Origin: Streptomyces xiamenensis
Lineage (GTDB): Bacteria > Actinomycetota > Actinomycetes > Streptomycetales > Streptomycetaceae
Reading direction: 5' to 3'
Assembly: GCF_000993785.3 (NCBI RefSeq)
Contig: NZ_CP009922.3
Span: 4,526,001 to 4,590,000 of the forward strand
DNA: 64,000 bases
Numbering within the stretch: position 1 is the first letter of the stretch; each line of letters opens with the position of its first letter. The notes below the pieces were generated by a model that had not been told where the DNA came from, did no database searches, and saw nothing but the letters and a program-made list of their open reading frames with translations. A program made the translations under genes and the position numbers. This document shows, piece after piece, positions 17,215 through 26,743 of this stretch.

Positions 17215-18311
17215 GCCTGCTCGAACTCGACGACGTGAAGGTCCACTTCCCCGTCAAACGCGGCATCCTCTTCGACCGCACCGTGGGCCATGTGTACGCG
17301 GTGGACGGCGTCTCGCTGTCCGTGACCGCCGGTCAGACCTACGGTCTGGTGGGGGAGTCGGGCTGCGGCAAGACCACCCTGGGCCGGGCGGTGCTGCGGC
17401 TCAACGACATCACCTCGGGTTCCGTCGTCTTCGACGGCACGGACCTGGCCCAGCTGCCCGAGGAGGAGATGCGGCGCGCCAGGCGCCGGCTCCAGATGGT
17501 CTTCCAGGACCCGCTGGGCTCGCTCAACCCCCGGCAGAACATCGAGTCGATCCTCGCCGAGGGCATGGCGGCGCACGGCATCGGCGCCGACCGGAACGAG
17601 CGGCGCGAGCGGATCAAGGAGATCCTCACCAGGGTCGGGCTGCCGCACTCCGCGCTCTCCCGCTACCCGCACGAGTTCTCCGGCGGGCAGCGGCAGCGCA
17701 TCGGCATCGCCAGGGCCCTGGTCCTGGAACCCGATGTGATCATCTGCGACGAGCCGGTCTCGGCGCTGGACGTCTCCATCCAGGCGCAGGTCATCAACCT
17801 GCTGGAGGAACTCCAGGAGTCGCTGGGCCTGACCTATCTGGTCATCGCCCACGACCTGGCCGTGGTGCGGCACATCTCCGACGTCATCGGCGTGATGTAC
17901 CTGGGCGCGCTGGTGGAGGAGGCGCCCTCCGACGCGCTGTACGCCGAGCCGCGCCACCCGTACACCCGCGCGCTGATGTCGGCGGTACCGGTGCCCGACC
18001 CGGAGGTGGAGGACCGCCGCGAACGCATCCTGCTCCGCGGCGACCTGCCCTCCCCGGCCAACCCGCCCGCCGGCTGCCGTTTCCACACGCGCTGCCCGTG
18101 GCGGCAGCCGACTCGCTGCGACACCGAGCGGCCCGAGCTGACCGACACCGGCGACGGCCACCGGGTGGCCTGCCACTACGCGGCGCAGATCGCGGACGGC
18201 TCGCTGCGGCCGACCTCGGAGCTGGCGCCGCCGGTCCTCGTCGACGTCGAGGCGGGACCGCCCGCCGGTGACGGCGAGGAGGACGAACCGGCCGCGACCG
18301 TACCGTCCTGA
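17211..18311 (+). CDS. Peptide ABC transporter ATP-binding protein (DppF-like)
   Basis: A 366-residue partner ATPase. It has Walker A GESGCGKT, signature FSGGQRQR, Walker B VIICDEPVSALD, and the C-terminal Cys-containing segment CRFHTRCPWRQPTRC. GTG 17211 follows AAGGAAGGA and overlaps the previous gene by four bases. It is the last gene of the five-gene importer operon. The final 40 residues are acidic and proline-rich, probably disordered. Confidence 0.93.
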   Translation: MSLLELDDVKVHFPVKRGILFDRTVGHVYAVDGVSLSVTAGQTYGLVGESGCGKTTLGRAVLRLNDITSGSVVFDGTDLAQLPEEEMRRARRRLQMVFQDPLGSLNPRQNIESILAEGMAAHGIGADRNERRERIKEILTRVGLPHSALSRYPHEFSGGQRQRIGIARALVLEPDVIICDEPVSALDVSIQAQVINLLEELQESLGLTYLVIAHDLAVVRHISDVIGVMYLGALVEEAPSDALYAEPRHPYTRALMSAVPVPDPEVEDRRERILLRGDLPSPANPPAGCRFHTRCPWRQPTRCDTERPELTDTGDGHRVACHYAAQIADGSLRPTSELAPPVLVDVEAGPPAGDGEEDEPAATVPS

Positions 18312-18317
18312 TGGTCC

Positions 18318-18380
18318 CCGGGGGTGGTTTGGTGACGGTTTCCTGAGTCTTGCGCCGGAAACCACCGCTACCACCCCCGG
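18318..18380 (+). terminator. Nested hairpin between the ABC operon and glgP
   Basis: CCGGGGGTGGT (18318-18328) pairs with 18370-18380. Inside it GGTTTCC (18337-18343) pairs with GGAAACC (18357-18363). The structure follows the dppF-like stop by seven bases and ends 22 bp before the glgP start. It could terminate the importer transcript or act as a control element in the glgP leader. Confidence 0.55.
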
Positions 18381-18402
18381 TGCCCGGATACCGTCGGATG
18401 CT

Positions 18403-20949
18403 GTGAAGGCCATCCGTCGTTTCTCCGTGACAGCCGTCCTCCCCGAGCCGCTGCGACCACTGCGGGAACTGGCGTTCAATCTGCGCTGGTCCTGGCACCC
18501 CGACACCCGTGAGCTGCTGAGATCCGTGGACCCGGACGGCTGGCGGCGGTCCGGCGCCGACCCGGTGCGGCTGCTGGCCACCGTCACCGCCGACCGGCTC
18601 GCCGCGCTCGCCGCCGACCGGGGCTTCGTACGCCGCCTGCAGGTCGCCGCCGGCGACCTGCGCGACTACCTCACCGAACCGCGCTGGTACCAGCGGGCTG
18701 AGGGCGAACTGCCCCGCTCCATCGCCTACTTCTCACCCGAGTTCGGCATCACCGCCGCCCTGCCGCAGTACTCGGGCGGCCTCGGCATCCTGGCCGGCGA
18801 CCACCTCAAGGCCGCCAGCGATCTCGGCGTCCCCGTCATCGGCGTCGGCCTGCTCTACCGGCACGGCTACTTCCGGCAGACCCTGGACGCCGACGGCTGG
18901 CAGTGCGAGCGCTACCCGGTGCTGGACCCGCGCGAACTCCCGCTCACCGAACTGACCGGCGCCGAGGGCACCCCCGTGCGCGTCACCCTCGCGCTGCCCG
19001 GCGGACGCACCCTCGCCGCCCGGGTGTGGCGGGCCGAGGTCGGCCGGGTCCCGCTGCTGCTCCTGGACTCCGCCGTGGACGGCAACGCCCCCGCCGAACG
19101 CGATGTCACCGACCGGCTGTACGGCGGCGGCAGCGAACACCGGCTGCTCCAGGAGATGCTGCTGGGCATCGGCGGCGTGCGGGCGCTGCGCGCGTACTGC
19201 CGGATCACCGGGCACCCCGAGCCCGAGGTCTTCCACATGAACGAGGGCCACGCCGGGTTCCTGGGCCCCGAACGCATCCGTGAACTCGACGCGCTCGGCA
19301 TCGGCTTCGACGCCGCCGCCCGCATGGTGCGGGCCGGCACCGTCTTCACCACCCACACCCCCGTGCCGGCCGGCATCGACCGCTTCCCCGAGGAGCTGGT
19401 GGCCCGGCACCTGGGGCCCGGCGGCGAACTGGACACGCTGGACAGCGCCGCGCTGCTGGCGCTGGGCCGCGAGCCGGACGCCCCGGAACCCGGGCACCAG
19501 GCGCAGTTCAACATGGCCGTGCTCGGACTGCGTACGGCGCAGCGTGCCAACGGCGTCTCCACCCTGCACGGCGCGGTGGCCAGGGACATGTTCGCCGGGC
19601 TGTGGCCGGGCTTCGACCCCGACGAGGTGCCGATCACCACGGTCACCAACGGCGTGCACGCCCCCACCTGGACCGCCGACGCGCTCACCCGGGTCGAGGA
19701 CCCCGCCCGGCTGACCGACGCCGAACTGTGGGAGGTGCGGCGCGGACTGCGCGAGACCCTGGTCCACGAGGTACGGGCCAGGCTGCGCGACTCCTGGCGG
19801 CAGCGCGGGGCGGGGGAGTCGGAGCTGGGCTGGATCGAGGACGTGCTGGACCCGGACGTGCTGACGCTCGGCTTCGCACGGCGCGTCCCCTCGTACAAGC
19901 GGCTCACGCTCATGCTGCGCGACCCCCAGCGCTTCAAAGCGCTGCTGCTGGACCCCGAACGCCCCATCCAGGTGGTGGTCGCCGGCAAGGCGCACCCGGC
20001 GGACGAGGGCGGCAAGCGGCTCATCCAGGAACTGGTGCGCTTCTCGGACGACCCCGAGGTGCGCCACCGGATCGTCTACCTCCCCGACTACGGCATGGCC
20101 ATGGCACGCGGCCTGTACGCGGGCTGCGACGTCTGGCTGAACAACCCGCTGCGCCCGCTGGAGGCGTGCGGCACCTCGGGCATGAAGTCCGCGCTCAACG
20201 GCGGCCTCAACCTGTCGGTGCGCGACGGCTGGTGGGACGAGTGGTGCGACCCGGACTTCGGCTGGGAGATCCCCACGGCGGACGGCCTGAGCGGCGGTGA
20301 CCCCGAGCGGCGGGACGCCGTGGAGGCGGCGGCCCTGTACCGGCTGCTGGAGGAGCAGGTCGCCCCGTGCTTCTACGCGCGCGGACGGGGCCGCTGGCTG
20401 GAGATGGTCCGGGCCACGCTGGGGCGGCTGGGGCCCAAGGTGCTGGCGGAGCGGATGGTGCGCGAGTACGTGACCGGGCTGTACGCGCCGGCCGCCCGCG
20501 CCCACCGCGCGATGGACGCGGCGGCCGCCGCGGACCTGGCGGCCTACGCCGCACGCCTGCAGCGGGAGTGGCCCAACGTGGCCGTGGGGCACGTGGAGAC
20601 CGGGGAGGAACCCCCGGTCCTGGGCGGCGCGCTGCCGCTGCGGGCCGGCATCCTGCTCGGCGAGCTGGAGCCGGCCGAGGTGGAGGTCCAGGCGATCACC
20701 GGCACGGTGGACGAGAGCGATCAGCTGCTGAACGCCGAGCCCGTGACCCTGAAGCCGGACGGCGGCCCCGACCTGGAAGGCCACTGGACCTACACGGCCG
20801 ACCTGCCGCTGCGCCACCCGGGGCCCTTCGGCTACACGGTGCGGGTGCTGCCCAGCCACCCCCTGCTGGCCGGCGCCGCCGAACTGGGCCTGGTAGCCCT
20901 CCCGGCCGGCGACCTGGCCACGGAGGAGACGGGCATCCTGCTGCGGTAG
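18403..20949 (+). CDS. glgP: Alpha-glucan (maltodextrin) phosphorylase GlgP
   Basis: An 848-residue GT35 phosphorylase that releases glucose 1-phosphate from alpha-1,4-glucan. The N-terminal DUF3417-type domain (LRPLRELAFNLRWSWHPDTRELL) is typical of actinobacterial GlgP. Catalytic-domain marks are YSGGLGILAGDHLKAASDLG, FHMNEGHAGF, TTHTPVPAGIDRF and the pyridoxal-phosphate lysine in EACGTSGMKSALNGG. GTG 18403 gives the usual N terminus; TACCGT eight bases upstream could be a -10 box of a leaderless transcript. It degrades the polymer made by the GlgE pathway encoded divergently nearby. Confidence 0.93.
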   Translation: MKAIRRFSVTAVLPEPLRPLRELAFNLRWSWHPDTRELLRSVDPDGWRRSGADPVRLLATVTADRLAALAADRGFVRRLQVAAGDLRDYLTEPRWYQRAEGELPRSIAYFSPEFGITAALPQYSGGLGILAGDHLKAASDLGVPVIGVGLLYRHGYFRQTLDADGWQCERYPVLDPRELPLTELTGAEGTPVRVTLALPGGRTLAARVWRAEVGRVPLLLLDSAVDGNAPAERDVTDRLYGGGSEHRLLQEMLLGIGGVRALRAYCRITGHPEPEVFHMNEGHAGFLGPERIRELDALGIGFDAAARMVRAGTVFTTHTPVPAGIDRFPEELVARHLGPGGELDTLDSAALLALGREPDAPEPGHQAQFNMAVLGLRTAQRANGVSTLHGAVARDMFAGLWPGFDPDEVPITTVTNGVHAPTWTADALTRVEDPARLTDAELWEVRRGLRETLVHEVRARLRDSWRQRGAGESELGWIEDVLDPDVLTLGFARRVPSYKRLTLMLRDPQRFKALLLDPERPIQVVVAGKAHPADEGGKRLIQELVRFSDDPEVRHRIVYLPDYGMAMARGLYAGCDVWLNNPLRPLEACGTSGMKSALNGGLNLSVRDGWWDEWCDPDFGWEIPTADGLSGGDPERRDAVEAAALYRLLEEQVAPCFYARGRGRWLEMVRATLGRLGPKVLAERMVREYVTGLYAPAARAHRAMDAAAAADLAAYAARLQREWPNVAVGHVETGEEPPVLGGALPLRAGILLGELEPAEVEVQAITGTVDESDQLLNAEPVTLKPDGGPDLEGHWTYTADLPLRHPGPFGYTVRVLPSHPLLAGAAELGLVALPAGDLATEETGILLR

Positions 20950-20983
20950 CCCTCCCGGGCCCGCGGACAGGGGACAGTGCGAA

Positions 20984-21021
20984 GGACCGGGGCGCGAGCG
21001 ACACCGCTCGCGCCCCGGTCC
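20984..21021. terminator. Bidirectional terminator between glgP and the ABC exporter genes
   Basis: GGACCGGGGCGCGAGCG at 20984-21000 is perfectly complementary to 21005-21021, a 17 bp stem with a four-base loop. It sits between the convergent 3' ends of glgP (20949) and the exporter gene (21050). Confidence 0.85.
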
Positions 21022-21049
21022 CGTCGTCCTCGTGGGCCGGGCCCGCCGC

Positions 21050-22915
21050 TCAGGCCAGGCTGTCCCGCCAGGCCCGGTGCAGGTCCGCGAACCGGCCGGT
21101 GCCCGCGATCAGATCGGCGGGCTTGCCGTCCTCCACGACGCGGCCACCCTCCATCACCAGGACCCGGTCCGCGATCTCCACCGTCGACAGCCGGTGCGCG
21201 ATCACCACCGCCGTACGGCCGCGCAGCACCGTCTCCATGGCGTCCTGCACCGCCTTCTCTCCCGGGATGTCCAGCGACGAGGTCGCCTCGTCCAGGATCA
21301 CCACCGAGGGGTCGGCCAGCAGCACCCGCGCGAAGGCCACCAGCTGCCGCTGCCCGGCCGAGATCCGGCCGCCCCGCTTGCGGACATCCGTGTCGTAGCC
21401 GTCAGGCAGCGCCGTGATGAAGTCGTGCGCGCCGATCGCCTTCGCGGCCCGCTCGATCTCCTCGCGGTCGGCGTCCGGCTTGCCGATGGCGATGTTCTCC
21501 GCGACGGTGCCGGAGAACAGGAACGCCTCCTGCGTCACCATTACCACCCCGCGCCGCAGCTCGGCGAGGGTCAGATCGCGCAGGTCCGTACCGTCCAGCA
21601 GCACCCGGCCCTCGGTCGGGTCGTAGAACCGCGCCAGCAGCTTGGCCAGCGTCGACTTGCCGGCCCCGGTGGTCCCCACCAGCGCCGTGGTCTGCCCGGC
21701 GGGCAGGGTCAGCTCGAAGGTGGGCAGCACCTCGCCGCCCGTGCGGTACGCGAACCGCACCCCCTCGAAGACGACCTCGCGCCCCGGCTGTCCGGCCGGC
21801 CGCTGAGCCGGGGTACGGGGCGAGGCGGGCTCCGGCACGTCCGGACGCTGGTGCAGCAGCCCGGCGATCTTCTCCAGCGAGGCCGACGCCGACTGGTAGT
21901 TGTTCAGGATCATCGCGAACCGGTCGATCGGGTCGTACAGCCGGCGGATGTACAGCGCTCCGGCCGCCAGCGCACCCAGCTCCATGCCGCCCGACGCCAC
22001 CCGGTACGCGCCCCACATCACGATCGCCGCCACGCCGGTGGCCGCGATCATCCGCGACAGCAGGACGAAGCGCGCCATCTCCAGGATGGTGTCCCCGTTC
22101 ACCCGCTCGTGCTGCCGGTTCAGCACCGCGAAGCCGGCGTCGTTCACGGACTCGCGGCGGAACGCCTTCACCGGCCGGATGCCGTTCAGGGTCTCGGAGA
22201 ACTTCACGATCACCTTGGCGATCGCGGTGGAGCGGCGGCTGAACCGCTCGGCCGAACGCCGCCGGTAGTTCTGCACCAGGAACAGCAGCGGGATGAAAGA
22301 CAGCAGCGCCGCCCCGCCCAGGCCCAGGTCCAGATAGAACAGCAGCGCGCCGATGTACACCACGGACACCAGCACCATCAGCATCTCCTGGAGCCCCTCG
22401 TCCAGGAGTTCGCGCAGCGACTGCACATCGGTGGTGGCGCGGGAGATGAGGCGGCCCGAGGTGTAGCGGTCGTGGAAGTCCAGGCTGAGCGCCTGCGCGT
22501 GCCGGTAGATCCGGCCGCGCAGATCCAGCAGGACGCGCTGGCTGATCCGGGCCGCCATCCGGATGAAGATGTGCTGGAGGGCGCCGCCGCCCACCGCGCA
22601 CAGCAGGTACGCGACGGCCACCGCGATCAGCGGGCCGTAGTTGTCGTTGTCGCGGACGGCCGGAACGCCCCGGTCGATGGCGTAGGCCACCAGCAGCGGG
22701 GTGCCCTGCACCGCCGCCTGCTGGGCGAGCAGCACGATCGCGGCCAGCGCCACCCGCACCCGGTGCGGACGCAGCAGCGAGAACAGCAGCTCACGCGGCG
22801 CGCTGCGGGGCGCGGGGAGCCGGTCCTGGGCGATGGGATCGGGGGCCGCCGGCGGCGGTGTCCGCCGCGGACCGCCGGCGCTCTCCTCGGTGGTGGTGAC
22901 GGTGGTGGTGCTCAT
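21050..22915 (-). CDS. Heterodimeric ABC exporter subunit 2 (type IV permease-ATPase fusion)
   Basis: A 621-residue half-transporter. Six membrane helices (about residues 55-340) precede an ATPase domain with Walker A GTTGAGKS, signature ISAGQRQL, Walker B VVILDEATSSLD and an intact catalytic Glu, and an H-loop in IAHRLSTV. It is translationally coupled (ATGA) to the other half-transporter upstream. The intact ATP site contrasts with the degenerate one in its partner, the pattern of heterodimeric multidrug exporters. The exported substrate is unknown. Confidence 0.92.
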   Translation of the reverse strand: MSTTTVTTTEESAGGPRRTPPPAAPDPIAQDRLPAPRSAPRELLFSLLRPHRVRVALAAIVLLAQQAAVQGTPLLVAYAIDRGVPAVRDNDNYGPLIAVAVAYLLCAVGGGALQHIFIRMAARISQRVLLDLRGRIYRHAQALSLDFHDRYTSGRLISRATTDVQSLRELLDEGLQEMLMVLVSVVYIGALLFYLDLGLGGAALLSFIPLLFLVQNYRRRSAERFSRRSTAIAKVIVKFSETLNGIRPVKAFRRESVNDAGFAVLNRQHERVNGDTILEMARFVLLSRMIAATGVAAIVMWGAYRVASGGMELGALAAGALYIRRLYDPIDRFAMILNNYQSASASLEKIAGLLHQRPDVPEPASPRTPAQRPAGQPGREVVFEGVRFAYRTGGEVLPTFELTLPAGQTTALVGTTGAGKSTLAKLLARFYDPTEGRVLLDGTDLRDLTLAELRRGVVMVTQEAFLFSGTVAENIAIGKPDADREEIERAAKAIGAHDFITALPDGYDTDVRKRGGRISAGQRQLVAFARVLLADPSVVILDEATSSLDIPGEKAVQDAMETVLRGRTAVVIAHRLSTVEIADRVLVMEGGRVVEDGKPADLIAGTGRFADLHRAWRDSLA

Positions 22916-24750
22916 CGGACGGTGACCTCTTCTGGCTCGGACGGTCCGCTGTGGGCCGTGCCGGTCATCAGCAGCCGGTATTCGGCGTTGTCGCGCAACA
23001 GTTCGGTGTGGGTGCCCACTGCGGTGATCCGGCCGCCGGACAGCAGGGCGACCCGGTCGGCCAGTTGCACGGTGGAGGGCCGGTGGGCGACGACCAGCGC
23101 GGTGGTGGTGGCCAGCACCTCGCGCAGCGCCGCCTCCACCTTGGCCTCGGTGTGCACGTCGAGGGCGGACAGCGGGTCGTCCAGCACCAGGAAGCGGGGC
23201 CGGCCGACCACCGCGCGGGCCAGTGCGAGGCGCTGCCGCTGGCCGCCGGACAGGCTCAGTCCCTGCTCACCGACCTCGGTGTCGGCACCCTGCGGGAGCG
23301 CGCCGACGAAGCCGCCGGCCTGGCTGATGCCCAGCGCCCGCTCCAGCTCGGCGTCCGGCGTTTCGCCGCCCTCCTCGGGCGAGCCCATCAGGATGTTCTC
23401 CCGGACGGAGGCGGAGAACAGGGTCGGCTCCTCGAAGGCGACCGCGACCCGCTCGCGCACCTCGTGCAGCGGCAGGGTGGCCACGTCCGTGCCGTCCAGG
23501 GTGATCCGCCCCGAGGTGACCTCGTGCAGCCGGGGAACCAGCGCGGTCAGCGCGGTCTTGCCGCTGCCGGTGCCGCCGACCAGCGCCATGGTCTCGCCGG
23601 GGCGGATGTGCAGGTCGATGCCGTCCAGCACGGCCGGGGCTTCGGGCGGGGCGTCGGGGAAGCGGAAGACGACCCGCTCGAAGCGGATGCCCTCGTCCGT
23701 CCCCGCACCCTGGTCCGGCTGCGGCTCGCGGGCCCGCTCCGGGGGCACCTCGACGTCCATCACCTCGAAGAACCGGTCCGTGGCGGCCGCCGTGTCGTTG
23801 GTCATGGCCAGCAGGAACCCGATCGACTCCACCGGCCAGCGCAGCGCCATCGCGGTGGCCATGAACGCCACCAGGGTGCCGGCGGTCAGCCCGCCGTCGG
23901 CGACCTGGAGCACCCCGATGATCAGGATGGCGCCCATGAACAGCTCGGGCAGCGTCATGATGAACGTCCAGATCCAGGCCAGCAGCTTGGCCTTGCGGAT
24001 CTCGGTGTCCACCAGCCGCTGGGAGAGCGCCTGGAACGCCTGTGCCTGGCTGCGGTGCCTACCGAAGCCCTTGATGACCCGGATACCGAGGATCGACTCC
24101 TCCACCAGGGTGGTGAGGTCGCCCATCTGGTCCTGGGCGCGGCGGGCCACCACCGAGTACTTGGTCTCGAAGACCATGCACAGGATGATCAGCACCGGCA
24201 CGGGGGCCATCAGGACCAGGCCGAGCGTCCACTGCTGGGAGAGCAGGATCACGCAGCCGATGACGATGGTGGCGGTGTTGACGATGAGGAAGGTGAGCCC
24301 GAAGGCGAGCCACATGCGCAGCAGCTGGAGGTCTCCGGTGCCCCGGGAGAGCAGCTGCCCGGTCGCCCACCGGTCGTGGAAGGACACCGGCAGCCGCTGG
24401 ACGTGCTGGTACAGGTCGGCGCGCAGCGCGGCCTCCACCCGGGTGAGCGGGCGGGCCACCAGCCACCGCCGCAGCCCGAACAGCAGCGCCTCGATCAGGC
24501 CCACCACCAGCAGGACGGTGCCGCCCAGCCACACCCCGGTGGTGTCCCCGTCGGCTACCGGGCCGTCCACGATCCACTTGAGGATCAGCGGCATGGTCAG
24601 CCCCAGGGTGGCCGCCGCGATGGCCACGGCCGCCGCGCCGAAGACCCGCACCCGCACCGGCCGCACATAGGGCCACAGCCGCAGCAGGGAGCGGACGACG
24701 GAGCGCTTGGCGGCAGGGGCGGCTGGGGCGGGGGCTGTGGCAGACATCAT
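22912..24750 (-). CDS. Heterodimeric ABC exporter subunit 1 with degenerate ATP site
   Basis: A half-transporter of about 612 residues: six membrane helices (about residues 35-320), then an ATPase domain with Walker A GGTGSGKT and signature LSGGQRQR. Its Walker B reads FLVLDDPLSALD, so the catalytic glutamate is replaced by aspartate. That is the usual degenerate site of heterodimeric exporters. In-frame GTG/ATG/ATG starts occur at 24753, 24750 and 24747; I chose the first ATG. TAGGCT just upstream could be a -10 box, so translation may be leaderless. The overlapping partner gene follows. Confidence 0.9.
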   Translation of the reverse strand: MMSATAPAPAAPAAKRSVVRSLLRLWPYVRPVRVRVFGAAAVAIAAATLGLTMPLILKWIVDGPVADGDTTGVWLGGTVLLVVGLIEALLFGLRRWLVARPLTRVEAALRADLYQHVQRLPVSFHDRWATGQLLSRGTGDLQLLRMWLAFGLTFLIVNTATIVIGCVILLSQQWTLGLVLMAPVPVLIILCMVFETKYSVVARRAQDQMGDLTTLVEESILGIRVIKGFGRHRSQAQAFQALSQRLVDTEIRKAKLLAWIWTFIMTLPELFMGAILIIGVLQVADGGLTAGTLVAFMATAMALRWPVESIGFLLAMTNDTAAATDRFFEVMDVEVPPERAREPQPDQGAGTDEGIRFERVVFRFPDAPPEAPAVLDGIDLHIRPGETMALVGGTGSGKTALTALVPRLHEVTSGRITLDGTDVATLPLHEVRERVAVAFEEPTLFSASVRENILMGSPEEGGETPDAELERALGISQAGGFVGALPQGADTEVGEQGLSLSGGQRQRLALARAVVGRPRFLVLDDPLSALDVHTEAKVEAALREVLATTTALVVAHRPSTVQLADRVALLSGGRITAVGTHTELLRDNAEYRLLMTGTAHSGPSEPEEVTVR

Positions 24751-24873
24751 CACCGAGCCTACGTTTAGCCACTGACACTTCCCAGCGGGTTTTTGGTCCT
24801 ACGACCGGGGACGGAGGCCGTCGCGGTCATCGTCCCGCGCCGGGCGGGGGCGGCGCCTGTCGGTGGGGGCCGT

Positions 24874-24879
24874 TACGGT
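24874..24879 (+). promoter_or_regulatory. Probable -10 box of a leaderless transcript
   Basis: TACGGT ends seven bases before ATG 24887, the spacing seen at leaderless Streptomyces genes. No ribosome binding site is visible. CTGTCG about 17 bp upstream is a weak -35 candidate. Confidence 0.4.
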
Positions 24880-24886
24880 GGCGGGC

Positions 24887-25207
24887 ATGAGTCGAACCGA
24901 AGTGCGCGAGCTCCAGGCCGCGCTGCGTACCGCGTACGACGTCGCCTTCGACCAGGAGAGCCCGGCGGGGGAGCAGGCCGAGGTGCTGGTCGACGCGCTG
25001 CGCCGGGCGCTGGTGGCGGCCCAGTCGCTGAGCGACGGGCCGGGGGAGACGGGCTGCCGTGAGCATCCGCGCGGTGCGGTGGATCCGCTGTACGGGGACC
25101 GGGAGGATCCGCTGCCGGCGGGCTGGGGGAAGTGCCTGCTGTGCAACGACCGCCGCCGCCGGGCGGGCACCAGACGGCGGGCGGGTGCCGTGCCTAACGG
25201 CCGCTGA
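24887..25207 (+). CDS. Conserved small hypothetical protein
   Basis: A 106-residue soluble protein I cannot assign. The N-terminal half is a helical, Leu/Ala/Glu-rich stretch (RTEVRELQAALRTAYDVAFD). The C-terminal half holds GCREHPRGAVDPLYGD and KCLLCNDRRRR; its three cysteines and one histidine could bind a metal or be structural. The last 14 bases overlap the convergent ATPase gene. Coding-type GC pattern and the promoter spacing support a real gene. Confidence 0.6.
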   Translation: MSRTEVRELQAALRTAYDVAFDQESPAGEQAEVLVDALRRALVAAQSLSDGPGETGCREHPRGAVDPLYGDREDPLPAGWGKCLLCNDRRRRAGTRRRAGAVPNGR

Positions 25208-25667
25208 GGCGCAGCTCGAACCAGGTCGATTTGCCGCGTGGCAACAGGTCCACGCCCCAGCGGTCGGCCAGGGCGTCGACCAGGAACAGCCCGCGGCCGT
25301 TGAGGTCCAGCTCGCGGCCGGGGGGCAGCAGGCAGGGCAGCGCCCGCGAGGGGTCGCGGATCTCCACCCGGATCCAGCCGCGCCTGCGCCGTACCAGCAG
25401 CCCGAAGCTGTGCGCCCCGGCGTGCTGGACGGCGTTGGCGGCCAGCTCGGCAGCCAGCTGCACGGCGTCCTCGGTGAGCTGCCGCGACAACAGCCAGCGG
25501 TCCCGCAGCAGGTCGCGGGTCAGCCGGCGCACGAGTGCCGCCGATTCGGGGCGGGCGGGCAGCCGTACCTCGCCGGCCGACGGATCGGAGGTCATGTCCG
25601 CCGCCGCTCCGCTCGGTCCGCTCACGCCCATGACGTCCCGCATCGGGGTGTCCGCCGTCGCTGCCAT
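25194..25667 (-). CDS. Anti-sigma-factor-like ATP-binding protein (HATPase_c)
   Basis: A protein of about 157 residues with a GHKL ATPase fold of the RsbW/SpoIIAB-like type. The N-box reads QLAAELAANAVQHAG, and the G-box region is LNGRGLFLVDALADRWGV. Streptomyces carries many such proteins; some phosphorylate anti-anti-sigma factors or bind sigma factors, but most are uncharacterised. Several in-frame ATGs exist (25760, 25667 and later ones). I chose 25667 because the longer form begins inside a repeated sequence. The partner is not encoded nearby. Confidence 0.75.
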   Translation of the reverse strand: MAATADTPMRDVMGVSGPSGAAADMTSDPSAGEVRLPARPESAALVRRLTRDLLRDRWLLSRQLTEDAVQLAAELAANAVQHAGAHSFGLLVRRRRGWIRVEIRDPSRALPCLLPPGRELDLNGRGLFLVDALADRWGVDLLPRGKSTWFELRLSGR

Positions 25668-25680
25668 GGGCCCATCATGA

Positions 25681-25765
25681 CGCGCATATGCCGGGCGCGT
25701 GGGGGGTTCCGGGGTAAGTGTCCCTGGTGGGGTGACTGATCCAGCGGTGACTTCGCACATATGCC
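25681..25765 (-). repeat. Direct repeat pair containing CATATG
   Basis: Read on the minus strand, GGCATATGCGCG (25681-25692) and GGCATATGTGCG (25754-25765) differ at one base and lie 73 bp apart. Both are upstream of the ATPase gene start at 25667, so they may be paired regulator sites. Confidence 0.4.
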
Positions 25766-25815
25766 AACAGCAGATGAGGCCCCACCAGGTGCGATGACCG
25801 GGGCGGTCGGGGTTT

Positions 25816-25841
25816 GCCGCCGGACCCGGTGTTCCGGCGGC
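25816..25841 (-). terminator. Hairpin downstream of the enoyl-CoA hydratase gene
   Basis: GCCGCCGGA (25816-25824) pairs with TCCGGCGGC (25833-25841) around an eight-base loop, about 40 bp after the hydratase stop codon. It is a probable terminator without a U-tract. Confidence 0.5.
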
Positions 25842-25882
25842 GGAAGGGCACGGTTGCCCGACCCGACCCGGTCCGCGCCCGA

Positions 25883-26659
<777 letters not shown>

Positions 26660-26743
26660 GCCCGCCACAGTAAAGGGCGGGGGCGGAACGCGTGTGGGCC
26701 CCGGCCTGATCGGCCGGGGCCCACACGGGGGAGCGGTGCGGGG

